Below, one piece after another: positions 14,986 to 25,274 of a DNA stretch of 64,000 bases; within the stretch, counting starts at the first letter, position 1, and each line of letters opens with the position of its first letter. The notes under the pieces are model-generated. The model searched no databases. It was not told the DNA's origin and was given only the letters and a program-made list of their open reading frames with translations. Made by a program: the position numbers and the translations under genes. Source of the stretch: Hymenobacter edaphi (lineage in GTDB: Bacteria > Bacteroidota > Bacteroidia > Cytophagales > Hymenobacteraceae); the NCBI RefSeq assembly GCF_003258365.1, contig NZ_QHKM01000005.1, forward strand, positions 62,001 to 126,000, in the 5' to 3' direction.

Positions 14986-17049
14986 TTACTTGCCGCGCTG
15001 CAGCACCTGGGCGGTACGGCTGGGCAGGTACAGGCTCAGGAAAGGCGTGCCGTGCTCGTCGGGCAGGCTGAAGTGCTTCACGTCGGCGGCAATGCGGGCG
15101 TAGCCGCCAAATTCGGGCTGGTCGGAGTCGAGCAGCAAGGTGTAGCTGCCGGGCTGGCCGGCGAAGAAGCGGTAGTCGCTGAGGCTGCGCTCGGGGTGGA
15201 AGTTGAAGACGAACACGAGGCCCGCGCGCTCGAAGGCCAGCACCTTGTTGTCCTCGTCGGCGTGCAGCAGCTGGGTGGGCGCGGCCAGGAAGCGGGTGCG
15301 GCGCTCCAGCTGAATCATGGCCCGGTCGAAGAGCAGCCAGCTGTGGAAGTAGAGGTCGGGGTTGTCGGCCAGGCTCCACTGCCGGCGGGCGTAGTGGTGG
15401 CTCCAGCTGTTGCCCTCGCGCGGGAAGTCGACCCATTCGGGGTGGCCGAACTCGTTGCCGATAAAGTTCATGTAGGCCTCGCCGCCGGCCCCGAGCGTGA
15501 CCAGCCGGATGAGCTTGTGCAGGGCCACGCCGCGGGCGGTAAGCAGGTCGGCCTCCTGCAGGCGCGACATGCCCGAGTAAATGCGCGCGTCGAGCAGCCA
15601 GTGCGAGAGGGACTTGTCGCCGACCAAAGCCTGGTCGTGGCTTTCGGCGTAGGCTACGGTTTTTTCGCCCTGGCGGCGGTTGGTTAGCTGGTGCCAGAGC
15701 CCACCCATGCTCCAGTCCTCGTCGCGCTGGTGCTTGAGCGTTTTGATCCAGTAGTCGGGCAGGCCCATGGCCAGGCGGTAGCCGAAGCCCAGGCCGCCTT
15801 CCTCCACCGGCCGCGCCAGGCCGGGCATGCCGCTCATGTCCTCGGCAATGAGCAGGGCCGACTTCTTGCACTCCCGCACCAGCGCGGTGGCCAGCTGCAG
15901 GTACAGAATGGCGTCCTCGTCGGCCTCGGGGCCGAAGTACTGCGCATAGTCGGTAAAGGCCGTGCCCTCGCCGTGGTGGTGGTAGAGCATCGACGTGACG
16001 CCGTCGAAGCGGAAGCCGTCGAAGTGGAATTCTTCGAGCCAGTAGCGCAGGTTGCTCAGCAAAAACTGCTGCACCTCGGGCCGGCCGTAGTCGAACAGCA
16101 GCGAGTCCCAGCCGGGGTGCTGCCCGCGCGGGCCTTCGTGGAAGTACAGCCCGCCCGAGCCGTCGAGGTTGCCCAGTCCCTCGGCTTCGTTTTTGACGCT
16201 GTGCGAGTGCACCATGTCCATCACCACGGCCAGGCCGCGGCGGTGGGCTTCGTTGATGAGGTACTTCAAATCCTCGGGCGTGCCGAAGCGGGCCGAGGGC
16301 GCGAAGAAATTGGCCACGTGGTAGCCGAAGGAGCCGTAGTACGGGTGCTCGGCCACGGCCATGAGCTGCACCACGTTGTAGCCGTCTTCCTGAATGCGGG
16401 GCAGAATCTGGTCGGCAAACTCGCGCCAGCTGCCTACCCGGCCCTCTTCCAGGGCCATGCCCACGTGGGCCTCGTAGATGAGCGGCTCCTTGACGTAGTT
16501 ATTGATGCGGAACTGCTGGTCGGTCCACTGAAACGGCTGCTCGGGGCGCCAGATCTGGGCGCTGAAGTCCTTGGTGTGCTCGTCCTGCACCACGCGGCGC
16601 ACGGTGGCGGGCAGCCGGTCGCGCTGGCCGTTGGCGGCGTGCACGTGCAGCTTGTAGCGCGAGCCGGGCGTCAGGTTCGGGAAGGTCTGCTCCGAGAGGA
16701 ACACCTCCCACACGCCGTCGTCGCGGCGGGTGAGCGGGGTGTAGCCCCGGTCCCACTCATTGAAGTCGCCGACGGCAAACAGAGCGTGGGCGGCGGGGGC
16801 CCACTCGCGCAGCCAGTAGCCGCGGCGGCGCGCGTCGTAGTGCAGGCCCAGCTGCTGGTGGCGGCAGGCGTATTTGGTCAGCGCCCCGGCCTGGGCCACG
16901 ATTTCCGCTTTGCGGGCGTGAAACCGGTCGAGACGGTGCTGGATGACGGCGGCGTAGGGCGCCAGCCAGGGGTCGTGCTGGACCAGGGGCAGGTGCGGGG
17001 CGGCGGGGTGGTCGGCCGTGGTCAGGGTATCGGCAGCGGCAGTTTCCAT
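14986..17049 (-). CDS. glgB: 1,4-alpha-glucan branching enzyme, GH13
   Basis: 687 aa. It transfers alpha-1,4 chains to alpha-1,6 positions in glycogen. An N-terminal CBM48 (GLHYDARRRGYWLREWAPAAHALFAVGDFNEW) is followed by the GH13 barrel: VVMDMVHSH, GFRFDGVT (nucleophile Asp near 349), LLIAEDMSG (acid Glu near 403), and AESHDQAL (Asp near 472), then a C-terminal beta domain. Length and sequence (YEAHVGMALEEGRVGSW, HPYYGSFGYHVANFFA) resemble the eukaryotic-type branching enzyme more than the usual bacterial GlgB. I chose ATG 17049; a GTG two codons upstream is possible. No glgA, glgC or glgP is beside it, but GH31 and a synthase-like fragment are. Confidence 0.93.
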   Translation of the reverse strand: METAAADTLTTADHPAAPHLPLVQHDPWLAPYAAVIQHRLDRFHARKAEIVAQAGALTKYACRHQQLGLHYDARRRGYWLREWAPAAHALFAVGDFNEWDRGYTPLTRRDDGVWEVFLSEQTFPNLTPGSRYKLHVHAANGQRDRLPATVRRVVQDEHTKDFSAQIWRPEQPFQWTDQQFRINNYVKEPLIYEAHVGMALEEGRVGSWREFADQILPRIQEDGYNVVQLMAVAEHPYYGSFGYHVANFFAPSARFGTPEDLKYLINEAHRRGLAVVMDMVHSHSVKNEAEGLGNLDGSGGLYFHEGPRGQHPGWDSLLFDYGRPEVQQFLLSNLRYWLEEFHFDGFRFDGVTSMLYHHHGEGTAFTDYAQYFGPEADEDAILYLQLATALVRECKKSALLIAEDMSGMPGLARPVEEGGLGFGYRLAMGLPDYWIKTLKHQRDEDWSMGGLWHQLTNRRQGEKTVAYAESHDQALVGDKSLSHWLLDARIYSGMSRLQEADLLTARGVALHKLIRLVTLGAGGEAYMNFIGNEFGHPEWVDFPREGNSWSHHYARRQWSLADNPDLYFHSWLLFDRAMIQLERRTRFLAAPTQLLHADEDNKVLAFERAGLVFVFNFHPERSLSDYRFFAGQPGSYTLLLDSDQPEFGGYARIAADVKHFSLPDEHGTPFLSLYLPSRTAQVLQRGK

Positions 17050-17248
17050 GGGCACGGGAGGCGTTTGGGTTCAAGCAAATGTAACCCGCTGGCTCATCTA
17101 ATGGAGCCGCGCCGCCGGGCGGCCAGCTCGGGCCCGGGCTGCGCAAACGATTGAATGGCCGCGCGGCGGCGCTAACGCCGTTGTAGATTTTTTCAGCGGC
17201 GCGGGCGCCGGCGGCTTTTGCCCCAGGCCGTGGCTTCGTCGGCCGCAC

Positions 17249-17287
17249 CAAAACCGCCCGGCCGGCGCAGGGCCGACCGGGCGGGTT
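17249..17287 (-). terminator. Terminator downstream of arsM
   Basis: On the minus strand a GC-rich stem (CCGCCCGG...CCGGGCGG with inner pairing CGGCC/GGCCG) is followed by TTTT. It lies about 130 bp past the arsM stop, beyond the palindromic element at 17303-17407. Confidence 0.6.
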
Positions 17288-17302
17288 GTAGTATTGGGCG
17301 GG

Positions 17303-17407
17303 GTAGCGCGGGCTTCAGCCCGCGTCCGTCCAAACGATTGTCGCCGGACAAATACCCGAACGCCGGGGAATTACTATCTGCCGGACGCGGGCTGAAGCCC
17401 GCGCTAC
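17303..17407. repeat. Inverted-repeat element, family D, copy 1
   Basis: Perfect 26-bp inverted repeat (17303-17328 with 17382-17407). Each arm is itself palindromic (GCGGGCTTCAGCCCGC core). The interior contains GGAATTACTATC (17367-17378), also found inside the family C copy at 44744-44755. It lies in the 364-bp gap between glgB and arsM; apart from the terminator beside it, nothing else is evident in that gap. Confidence 0.8.
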
Positions 17408-17413
17408 ATTGTG

Positions 17414-18382
17414 CTAGCAGCAGCCCCCGCCGTCGTAGTGGTAAGTGGAGGGCGAGACGAAAATATCGTCGCGGCCGAGGGCGAGCAGGGCCGCGGCGGT
17501 TTTGTCGCACACGGCCAGGGGCTGGTTTTGCAGCAGCACGTGGCCTTTCTGGTCGTCGAACAGCTCCTGCGCGCCGTAGTAAATGGCAGTGCGACCGGTG
17601 AAGATGCAGGGGCCGTCGGCGGGCATGGGGTCCTTGATGGCGCACACCTCCACGCTCTCGATGTAAATCAGCTCGTCGGTGGCGTAGTGTTGGGGCGAGA
17701 GGACGCGGTAGGCGCGTCGGGCCCGCACTTCCACCGTGCCGAAACCCACGGAGGTTATCAAATCGAGGTACTGCTGCAGGGGCAGGGAGCCGGTCAGGCA
17801 CAGGGCCCGCAGCCGCTCATCGGCGCGCAGCTCGGCGCTCATGGGCTGCTCGCAGGTGGGGTCCGACATGACGAGGCGGCCGTGGGGCTTGAGCACGCGG
17901 TAGGTTTCCTGCAGGGCGCGCTTCAGGTCGTCGAGCTTGAAGATGTTGAACAGGCAGTTCTGGGCGGCCACGTCCACGCTCTCGTCGGGCACCGGCAGGT
18001 GCAGGGCGTCGCCGGGGCGCAAATCCACGAACTCGCTGCGGAACCACTCGTTCTGCTCCTCGGCCGTGCGCATGTTCTGGCGCGAGGCCTCCAGCATTTC
18101 CGGCACCACGTCGACGCCGATGACGGCGCCGGGGCGGCGGCTGAAGTAGGCAAACTGCAGCAGCTCCATGCCGCCGCCCACGCCCACGTAAAGCACGGTG
18201 GGGCTACCCGTCAGGTCGCGCGGGTTCACGGTGCTGCCGCAGCCGTAGTTCATCGAGAGCATGCGCTGCGGGATGCTGAGGCCGGGCAGCTGCCAGACGG
18301 GGTTGGTAGTGCAGCACAGGCCCACCTGGGGCTCCTGGGCCGCTTGGCGGTACACGTCGGCGGTGGTTTCTAAGTAGCTCAT
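17414..18382 (-). CDS. arsM: Arsenosugar-type arsenite methyltransferase ArsM
   Basis: 322 aa. It is an SAM-dependent methyltransferase (motif I VLYVGVGGG, residues 63-71; VIGVDVVPEML; LHLPVPDESVDVAAQNCLFN). The Cys set fits arsenite methylation: CC at 23-24 (GLCCTTNP), Cys48 in MNYGCGSTV, Cys in QNCLF and DPTCEQP, and a terminal Cys pair after Gly-Gly-Gly. The extended N-terminus (WQLPGLSIPQRMLSMNYGCGS) and the C-terminal extension after the Rossmann fold are characteristic of the ArsM that partners ArsS in arsenosugar synthesis rather than the stand-alone detoxifying form. DUF547 and divergent ArsS are adjacent. No ArsR or ArsB is visible. Confidence 0.8.
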   Translation of the reverse strand: MSYLETTADVYRQAAQEPQVGLCCTTNPVWQLPGLSIPQRMLSMNYGCGSTVNPRDLTGSPTVLYVGVGGGMELLQFAYFSRRPGAVIGVDVVPEMLEASRQNMRTAEEQNEWFRSEFVDLRPGDALHLPVPDESVDVAAQNCLFNIFKLDDLKRALQETYRVLKPHGRLVMSDPTCEQPMSAELRADERLRALCLTGSLPLQQYLDLITSVGFGTVEVRARRAYRVLSPQHYATDELIYIESVEVCAIKDPMPADGPCIFTGRTAIYYGAQELFDDQKGHVLLQNQPLAVCDKTAAALLALGRDDIFVSPSTYHYDGGGCC

Positions 18383-18462
18383 TCGAAGAAGAGAAGTGGC
18401 GCCGGTTTCCGGCCCGGTAGCGGCCGGCAGCGCCCGAGGGGTTGGTAAACGGCGGCCCGTTT

Positions 18463-19269
18463 CTATTGCTTGTTCAGGCTCCAGTTGTAGTCCAGGTACG
18501 TCACCTTGGCGTCGGCGTCCATCGGGGTGGCGGCGTAGCGGTTCACCCACCTGGCCACCGACTGCCCGTTCTTTTCCCAATCGGCCCGGTACCAGTCGAA
18601 GTAGCGGGAGAGCTGCGCTTGGGTCTTGCCGACTTTGTTTTTGGCCGGGTCGCGCAGAAAGTCGCGGCCCTGCTCGTCGAGCTGCCGGTCGAGGCGCGGG
18701 GCGGTGTAGGCTTCGGGCCGCAGGCGCGGGCACGAGAGCGAGGCGCATACCAGCGCGAAGTGGATGCGCGGGTCATCGAACTGCTTGCGCAGCGTGCCGT
18801 GCTCAATGTCGTCAAGGCTCATCTTCTCGCCGCCGATGCTGAAGAACTTCGCGGCCCAGGGCGTGGTGACGAAGGGAATTTTGATTTTCGAGCCGATGTC
18901 CTTGATGCTTTCCACCGGGTAGTGGTCGAGGATCAGGCGGATGGTGTAGGCGTTGTAGGCGTTGATCCAGTAGGCCATTTGCTCGGGCTTGCTCCAGCTG
19001 GCGGCCGGCGGGTTGTTGCTCAGCTGCGCCAGGTACTGATTCAGCGCCTTTTCGTCGGCTTTGAAGCCCCGGTAATCCACCAGTCCCTTGGCGTTGACGT
19101 GCTTTTTCAGCAGCCGGTCGTAGGCCGCGTGGTCGACGGGGGCGCTGCCGGCGGGCACGGCGTAGGCGGGTGCGGGCACGGGGTTGAGGCGGCCGTGGCT
19201 CAGCCCGAGGGCCGCGAGCGTGCCGGTGGTCAGGGCCGCCAGCAGCAAAGAAGTCGTCAGTAATTTCAT
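18463..19269 (-). CDS. DUF547 exported protein of the arsenosugar cluster
   Basis: 268 aa with a signal peptide (MKLLTTSLLLAALTTGTLAALG). DUF547 signature segments follow: VDYRGFKADEKALNQYLAQLS, MAYWINAYNAYTIRLILDHYP, DDIEHGTLRKQFDDPRIHFALVCASLSCPRLRPEAY, and RYFDWYRADW. The fold resembles cysteine proteases/transglutaminases, with Cys in CASLSCP and His in RIHFALV, but activity is not established. It sits 80 bp upstream of arsM on the same strand and back-to-back with arsS; DUF547 genes recur in bacterial arsenosugar clusters. An alternative ATG lies at 19281. Confidence 0.85.
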   Translation of the reverse strand: MKLLTTSLLLAALTTGTLAALGLSHGRLNPVPAPAYAVPAGSAPVDHAAYDRLLKKHVNAKGLVDYRGFKADEKALNQYLAQLSNNPPAASWSKPEQMAYWINAYNAYTIRLILDHYPVESIKDIGSKIKIPFVTTPWAAKFFSIGGEKMSLDDIEHGTLRKQFDDPRIHFALVCASLSCPRLRPEAYTAPRLDRQLDEQGRDFLRDPAKNKVGKTQAQLSRYFDWYRADWEKNGQSVARWVNRYAATPMDADAKVTYLDYNWSLNKQ

Positions 19270-19436
19270 GGCAGCAGACATACGGAAGCCGGGGCGCGGG
19301 CAGACGTGGCCCGACCAGCTTTTGGCGCGGCGGGTGGTTAGCCCCCAACCCGGCGCCGGCCGCAAAGGTTTTCCGCGACAAAGCCGCACTTGGCCCCGCG
19401 GGCCCGCGGGGCCGGGCGGGCCGCGCCGGTGGCGGC

Positions 19437-19444
19437 TACCTTTG
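19437..19444 (+). promoter_or_regulatory. Candidate -7 element for arsS
   Basis: TACCTTTG matches the TAnnTTTG consensus exactly, about 128 bp before the arsS ATG in the divergent intergenic region. No convincing -33 TTG is placed correctly, so this is tentative. The surrounding sequence is very GC-rich with a CCCCGCGGGCCCGCGGGG palindrome just upstream. Confidence 0.35.
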
Positions 19445-19571
19445 GCCAAATAACGGGGCGGGTAACATCTGCCGGTCGGCCGTTGTTCGTAGGTAGCCAC
19501 CGTCCAGCGGCCGGCCTCTGCTTTCCACCGTCTTGCCAGCCTCGGCGCCCGGGCCGCTGCCTTTTTTGCTC

Positions 19572-20621
<1,050 letters not shown>

Positions 20622-20657
20622 GCAAGCCTTGCTATTGCTTCGTTCAGCCAGCACCAG

Positions 20658-20970
20658 GAACGTCATGTCGAGCTTGTCGAGACATCTCGCGCGCTGATGG
20701 CCGTAATTGTCATGCTGAGCAAAGTCGAAGCATCTCTAGCGCTTCGCCAGATAGAAATTATTACCCGACATCAGCGGTAGCGGTGCCTCGGCAGGCTCAG
20801 CATGATGTTCTGCTTTGGTGGTTCAACGAAGCAAGCGGGATGTCTCGGCCAGCTCGGCCTGACGGCCGGGTGTCCATTGCCCTACCGATGGCCCAGAGTT
20901 TTAAACCCTGGGCTAGTGAGCGGTGCAACGAAGCGGTAGAGCTGCCTCGCCAGGCTCAGCAGGACGTTCT
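20658..20970. repeat. Composite nested inverted-repeat region, family C, copy 2
   Basis: The 383-bp gap between arsS and the OmpA-like gene is almost wholly repeat-derived. GTCATGTCGAGCTTGTCGAG (from 20662) opens a family C arm. Inside it is a second inverted pair, GTCATGCTGAGC (20709) / GCTCAGCATGAT (20796). A further right arm GGGATGTCTCGGC (20837), a GCCCAGAG-TTTTAAAC-CCTGGGC palindrome (20891-20913) and a third GGCTCAGCAGGACGTTCT end (20953) follow. It looks like elements inserted into elements. Confidence 0.65.
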
Positions 20971-21004
20971 TTGGGCCTGCTGTTCACCCGAATCAGCCTG
21001 GCGC

Positions 21005-23107
21005 CTATTCCAGCACCACCAGCTCCACCCGGCGGTTTTTGCGGCGGTTGTACTCGTTGTCGTTGGGCGCCACGGGCTTGGCGCCGCCGTAGCCGATGGT
21101 TTGCAGGCGCCCGGCGGCAATGCCCTGGGCCACCAGGTACTGCTGCACGTGCTGCACCCGCTCCTCGGAGAGCTTCACGTTCAGTTTCGGGTCGCCCTGA
21201 TTGTCGGTGTGGCCTTCGAGGCGGATTTTCAGTTCGGGGTTGTCCTTGAGCACCTGCACGAGGCGGTCCAGCTCGGGGCGCGAGGTGGGCAGGATGTCGG
21301 CCTTGCTTTGCTGGAAGAACAGGTTGTTCAGCGCCATGCGCTGCCCGGCCGACAGCGGCGTGAGCGGCAGGTCGCGGCTGATTTCGCCGTACTGGGTGCT
21401 GGCCGTGAGGTCCAGCTCCTGGGTCAGGGGCAGGTAGCCGGGGGCCGAGGCGCGCAGGGTGTAGCTGGCGCCGCCGGGCAGGGTCAGCTGAAACTTGCCG
21501 GCCGAGGCGGCCGTGGCCTGGCCGGCGGGCGTGTTTTTGGGCAGCAGCTCCACTTTGATGTCGGCCGCGACGGGGAGCGGCTGGCCGCTGCGGGCGTCCA
21601 CGGCCCGGCCGCGCAGCAGCACGGTGGCCTTGGGGCGCAGCGCGGGCGGCAGGGTTACGCGGAACAGGTCGTAGTCGCCCTGTTCGTTGCTGCCCACCAG
21701 AAAGGCGTAGTCGCCGGCGGCCGTGACGGAGAAATAACCGTCGTCCTGCAGGGTGTTGATGCCCGGGCCCAGGTTCAGCGGCTCGCTCCACTTGGTCCAG
21801 GTTTCGTCCAGCCGCGTTGAGACGAAAATATCGTCGCCGCCGAAGCCGGGGTGGCCGCCCGAGGCAAAGTACAGCGTCTTGCCGTCGGGGGCGAGGAAAG
21901 GGGCGTAATCGTCGCCGGGCGTGTTGATGGTCGGGCCGAGGGGCTTGGGCTCGGTCCAGTCGCCGCGCGGGGTGAGGTGGCTCACCAGCAGGTCGCACTT
22001 CTGCGGGTGGCTCGGGGCATCGAGGGCCAGCAGCATGGTGGTGCCGCCGGCGGCTAGGAAGTAGTCGGCGCGCTGGGCGGCGGGCGGCAGGGCGCGGAAG
22101 CGCACCGGCTCGGGCACGCCCCACTGCCCGTCGGGGCGGCGGCGGGCCAGGGAGGCGCCGCGCTCGGGGCGGGGGTGGCCGTCGGGCTGGTAGAGGTTCA
22201 TGAGCAGGGCCGTGTTGCCGTCGGGCGTGATGCTCTCCACCGCGTTGTTGCCCTCGTTGTTGAGCGGGAAGCCGAGGCTGCGCGTTTCGGCGTAGCGGCC
22301 GTCGGGCTGGCGCTGGGCCACGAAGATGTCGAGGTTTTGCCCCGGCTGGCCCGACTGCACGTCGCGGGCGAAGTAGAGCTGCCGGCCGTCGGGGCTCACG
22401 CGCGGGCTGGTTTCGCGGGTGCGCGGCTCGTTGATGGCCGCGCCCAGCGCGGTGCGCTCCAGGGTCAGCGGCACGTCGGGGGCGAGGCGGATGCGGGCCA
22501 CGTGCCAGGCGCGCAGGCGGTCGAGGCGCAGCTCGGTGGCGCGACTGGCGTAGGGCCCCACGCCGGTGCCGAAGGTACGCGCCGCCGGCTGCGTCCACAC
22601 TTCCTGGCCGTCGACGAAGTAGCTGGCCGCGCCGTTGTGCACCAGCACGCGCAGCGTGTGGGCCGCGCCGGCGGCGCCGGGCAGGGCCGCGGCGGGGTGC
22701 AGCTCCTCCCACTTGCCCTTCTGCCAGCGCCCGATAACCACGCTGCGCCCGTCGTTTTCGAGGGCGAAGACGTTGCCGTTGTCCTCGTCGGCGGCGGCCC
22801 AGTACAGCCCGCCGCGGCCCGCCCCGCGCTGCTGCACGGTGGCTTCGAGGGCGTAGTCGGCGGCGGTGTTCAGCGGCAGCGCCTGGTAGGTCAAGCTCAC
22901 GGCCTGCTGATTCAGCAGGCGGTAGCTGCCGCCTTCCAGGCTGAAGGTGCCGTTGTCGGTGCGGCCGGTGCGCCAGCCCTGGCGGTTGTCGTCGAAGGTG
23001 TCGTCGAGCAGCAGGTTGGGCGGCAGGGCCTGGCCCGCGCTGCCCGCGGCGGGCAGGCAGATCAGCGAAGCCAGGGCAAACAACGGCGGGCAGTAACGGT
23101 GGCGCAT
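21005..23107 (-). CDS. OmpA-family outer membrane protein with PD40-type propeller
   Basis: 700 aa with a signal peptide (LFALASLICLPAAGSAGQA). Order: a concanavalin/LamG-like beta-sandwich (residues about 30-200, FDDNRQGWRTGRTDNGTF, GGLYWAAADEDNGNVF), PD40/WD40-like repeats (SPDGRQLYFARD, TPDGNTALLMN, APDGKTLYFASGGHPGFGGDDIF), a CarboxypepD_reg-like domain (LLRGRAVDARSGQPLP), and a C-terminal OmpA peptidoglycan-binding domain (RLEGHTDNQGDPKLN, LSEERVQHVQQYL, NRRKNRRVEL). This layout is common in Bacteroidota and links the outer membrane to peptidoglycan. Some members of this architecture associate with T9SS or gliding components, but no specific role is shown here. Confidence 0.88.
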   Translation of the reverse strand: MRHRYCPPLFALASLICLPAAGSAGQALPPNLLLDDTFDDNRQGWRTGRTDNGTFSLEGGSYRLLNQQAVSLTYQALPLNTAADYALEATVQQRGAGRGGLYWAAADEDNGNVFALENDGRSVVIGRWQKGKWEELHPAAALPGAAGAAHTLRVLVHNGAASYFVDGQEVWTQPAARTFGTGVGPYASRATELRLDRLRAWHVARIRLAPDVPLTLERTALGAAINEPRTRETSPRVSPDGRQLYFARDVQSGQPGQNLDIFVAQRQPDGRYAETRSLGFPLNNEGNNAVESITPDGNTALLMNLYQPDGHPRPERGASLARRRPDGQWGVPEPVRFRALPPAAQRADYFLAAGGTTMLLALDAPSHPQKCDLLVSHLTPRGDWTEPKPLGPTINTPGDDYAPFLAPDGKTLYFASGGHPGFGGDDIFVSTRLDETWTKWSEPLNLGPGINTLQDDGYFSVTAAGDYAFLVGSNEQGDYDLFRVTLPPALRPKATVLLRGRAVDARSGQPLPVAADIKVELLPKNTPAGQATAASAGKFQLTLPGGASYTLRASAPGYLPLTQELDLTASTQYGEISRDLPLTPLSAGQRMALNNLFFQQSKADILPTSRPELDRLVQVLKDNPELKIRLEGHTDNQGDPKLNVKLSEERVQHVQQYLVAQGIAAGRLQTIGYGGAKPVAPNDNEYNRRKNRRVELVVLE

Positions 23108-23222
23108 GCGGGAGGGTATGAGGGCGGGAGGGTATGCGGGTAGGGGCAGTGAGTTTCAGGATAATAAAAGCGACGAACTTCTTTCCTCGAAAACTCCTGC
23201 CCTCTTACCCTCCTGCCCTATC

Positions 23223-25067
23223 ATGACACCAGCGGCCGTATCTTGGCTGCATATGCTCCACCGTTCCCTGCTCCCGCTCGGGCTGATTGCGCTGCTCGGG
23301 CTGGCCCCGGCCTGCCAGCGCGCCGCGGCCCCGGCCACCACGCCCACTGCTGCTCCCCTGCCCGCGGCCGCCGCGCCCGTCACGGCCCGGCAGGCCATGG
23401 TGGTTTCGGCTCACCCGGAGGCCACGCGCATCGGGCTGGAAGTGCTGCGCCGGGGCGGCAACGCCTACGACGCCGCGGTGGCCGTGCAGTTTGCCCTGGC
23501 CGTGAGTTTGCCCGCGGCCGGCAACATCGGCGGCGGCGGCTTCGTGGTGTACCGCGGGGCCGACGGCGCGGTGGGCGCGCTGGATTTTCGGGAAACGGCT
23601 CCGGCCAAGGCCTCGCGGGATATGTACCTCGATAAGCAGGGCAACGTCGTGGCGGACCTGAGCACCCGGGGGCACCTGGCCGCGGGCGTGCCGGCCACGG
23701 TGGCGGGCATGTGGGCCCTGCACCAGAAGCTGGGCAAGCTGCCGTGGCGGGAGCTGGTGCAGCCGGCCGTGGACCTGGCCGCCAAGGGCCTGGCGCTGAC
23801 GAGCAAGGAAGCCGCCGGGCTGAACGCGACCAAGTTCATCACCACCGAAGTGCAGACCGGCAGCCGCTACGAGCACGCCGACGTGTCGCCCCAGCTGCAC
23901 GCGGAAGTGAAGGTGCCCGAGTTTGGCCACCTGCCCAACGCCTACGAGCGGCCCGGCCGGCCCTGGCAGCCCGGCGACACCATTCGCCACCGCTTTCTGG
24001 CCGCCACGCTGGCGCGCATCCGCGACCAGGGCCGCGCCGGCTTCTACGCCGGCGAAACCGCCCGCCTGCTGCTGGCCGAAATGCAGCGCGGCCACGGCCT
24101 GATCAGCCAGCAGGACCTCGACCAGTACCAGCCCAAGTGGCGCACCCCGCTGCGGGGCCGCTACCGTCAATACGAAGTCATCAGCATGCCGCCGCCCAGC
24201 TCGGGCGGCGTGGCCCTGCTGCAGCTCTTGCAGATGCTGGAGCCCTACGATTTGCGCCGCCTGGGTTGGCACTCGGCCGACGCGGTACACCTCATCACCG
24301 AAGCCGAGCGGCGCGTGTACGCCGACCGCGCCACCTACCTCGGCGACCCGGACTTCGGGCGCGTGCCCGTCGCGCAGCTGCTGGCGCCCGATTACCTGAA
24401 GCAGCGCATGGCCGGCGTCACGGCGGCCAGCGCGGCCACGCCCTCGGCGCAGGTGGCGGCCGGCGCCGGGCTGCCGGGCTACGAGCCGGACCAGACCACG
24501 CACTACAGCATCGTGGATGCCGCGGGCCACGCGGTGAGCTGCACCACCACGCTCAACGGAGGCTACGGCTCGAAGGTGGTGGTGGCCGGCGCGGGCTTTC
24601 TGCTCAACAACGAAATGGACGACTTCTCGGCCAAGCCCGGCGTGCCGAACATGTACGGCGTCATCGGCGGCACGGCCAACGCCATCGGGCCGGGCAAGCG
24701 CATGCTCTCGTCGATGACGCCGAGCATCGTCACCGAAAAGGGCCGGCTGCGGCTGGTGGTGGGCACGCCCGGCGGCAGCACCATCATTACCTCGGTGCTG
24801 CAGGCCACGCTGAACGTGCTCGACTACCGCCTGGATGCGCAGCAGGCCGTGGCCGCCCCGCGCCTGCACCACCAGTGGCTGCCCGACCACATCGACGTGG
24901 AAGCCGGCGCCCTCACGCCCGCCGCCGAAGCCGAGCTGCAGCGCCGCGGCTACAAGCTGAACCCACGCAGCGCCTGGGGCCGCATCGACCTCATCGAGCG
25001 GCTGCCCGACGGCACCCTGCGCGGCGGCGCCGACCCGCGCGGCGACGACACGGCGGCCGGGTACTAA
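23223..25067 (+). CDS. ggt: Gamma-glutamyltranspeptidase, lipoprotein form
   Basis: 614 aa Ntn-hydrolase precursor that self-cleaves into two subunits and removes gamma-glutamyl groups from glutathione and related compounds. The N-terminus has a lipoprotein signal with Cys in LGLAPACQR. The cleavage site and nucleophile is Thr425 in EPDQTTHYSIVD. Other landmarks are GNAYDAAVAVQFALAVSLP, NIGGGGFVVYR, MPPPSSGGVALLQ, MLSSMTPSIV and GTPGGSTIIT. Length is typical. ATG 23223 gives the signal peptide; ATG 23253 is an alternative. It diverges from the OmpA-like gene. Confidence 0.93.
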   Translation: MTPAAVSWLHMLHRSLLPLGLIALLGLAPACQRAAAPATTPTAAPLPAAAAPVTARQAMVVSAHPEATRIGLEVLRRGGNAYDAAVAVQFALAVSLPAAGNIGGGGFVVYRGADGAVGALDFRETAPAKASRDMYLDKQGNVVADLSTRGHLAAGVPATVAGMWALHQKLGKLPWRELVQPAVDLAAKGLALTSKEAAGLNATKFITTEVQTGSRYEHADVSPQLHAEVKVPEFGHLPNAYERPGRPWQPGDTIRHRFLAATLARIRDQGRAGFYAGETARLLLAEMQRGHGLISQQDLDQYQPKWRTPLRGRYRQYEVISMPPPSSGGVALLQLLQMLEPYDLRRLGWHSADAVHLITEAERRVYADRATYLGDPDFGRVPVAQLLAPDYLKQRMAGVTAASAATPSAQVAAGAGLPGYEPDQTTHYSIVDAAGHAVSCTTTLNGGYGSKVVVAGAGFLLNNEMDDFSAKPGVPNMYGVIGGTANAIGPGKRMLSSMTPSIVTEKGRLRLVVGTPGGSTIITSVLQATLNVLDYRLDAQQAVAAPRLHHQWLPDHIDVEAGALTPAAEAELQRRGYKLNPRSAWGRIDLIERLPDGTLRGGADPRGDDTAAGY

Positions 25068-25274
25068 AGCCGCAGCGGCCGTGCGCCGCCCGCGCCGGCT
25101 TGGCCGCCGGCGTCCCCGGCGCCGACTTTCGGGCAGGCTTGCGGCCAGCGGGCCGGGGCCGGACCGCGGGTTTGCCCCGATTCGGCCACGCTGTTCGCCG
25201 GCCCAAACGCCGCTTGCGAGCCGGCCCCGGGGCGCGCCGCCGCGTCTCGCCGATTCGACGCCAGCCACCTGCTT

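Noticed and set aside
23205-25268. Long minus-strand frame opposite ggt
   Set aside because: No domain, Gly/Arg/His-rich; ggt on the plus strand is complete.
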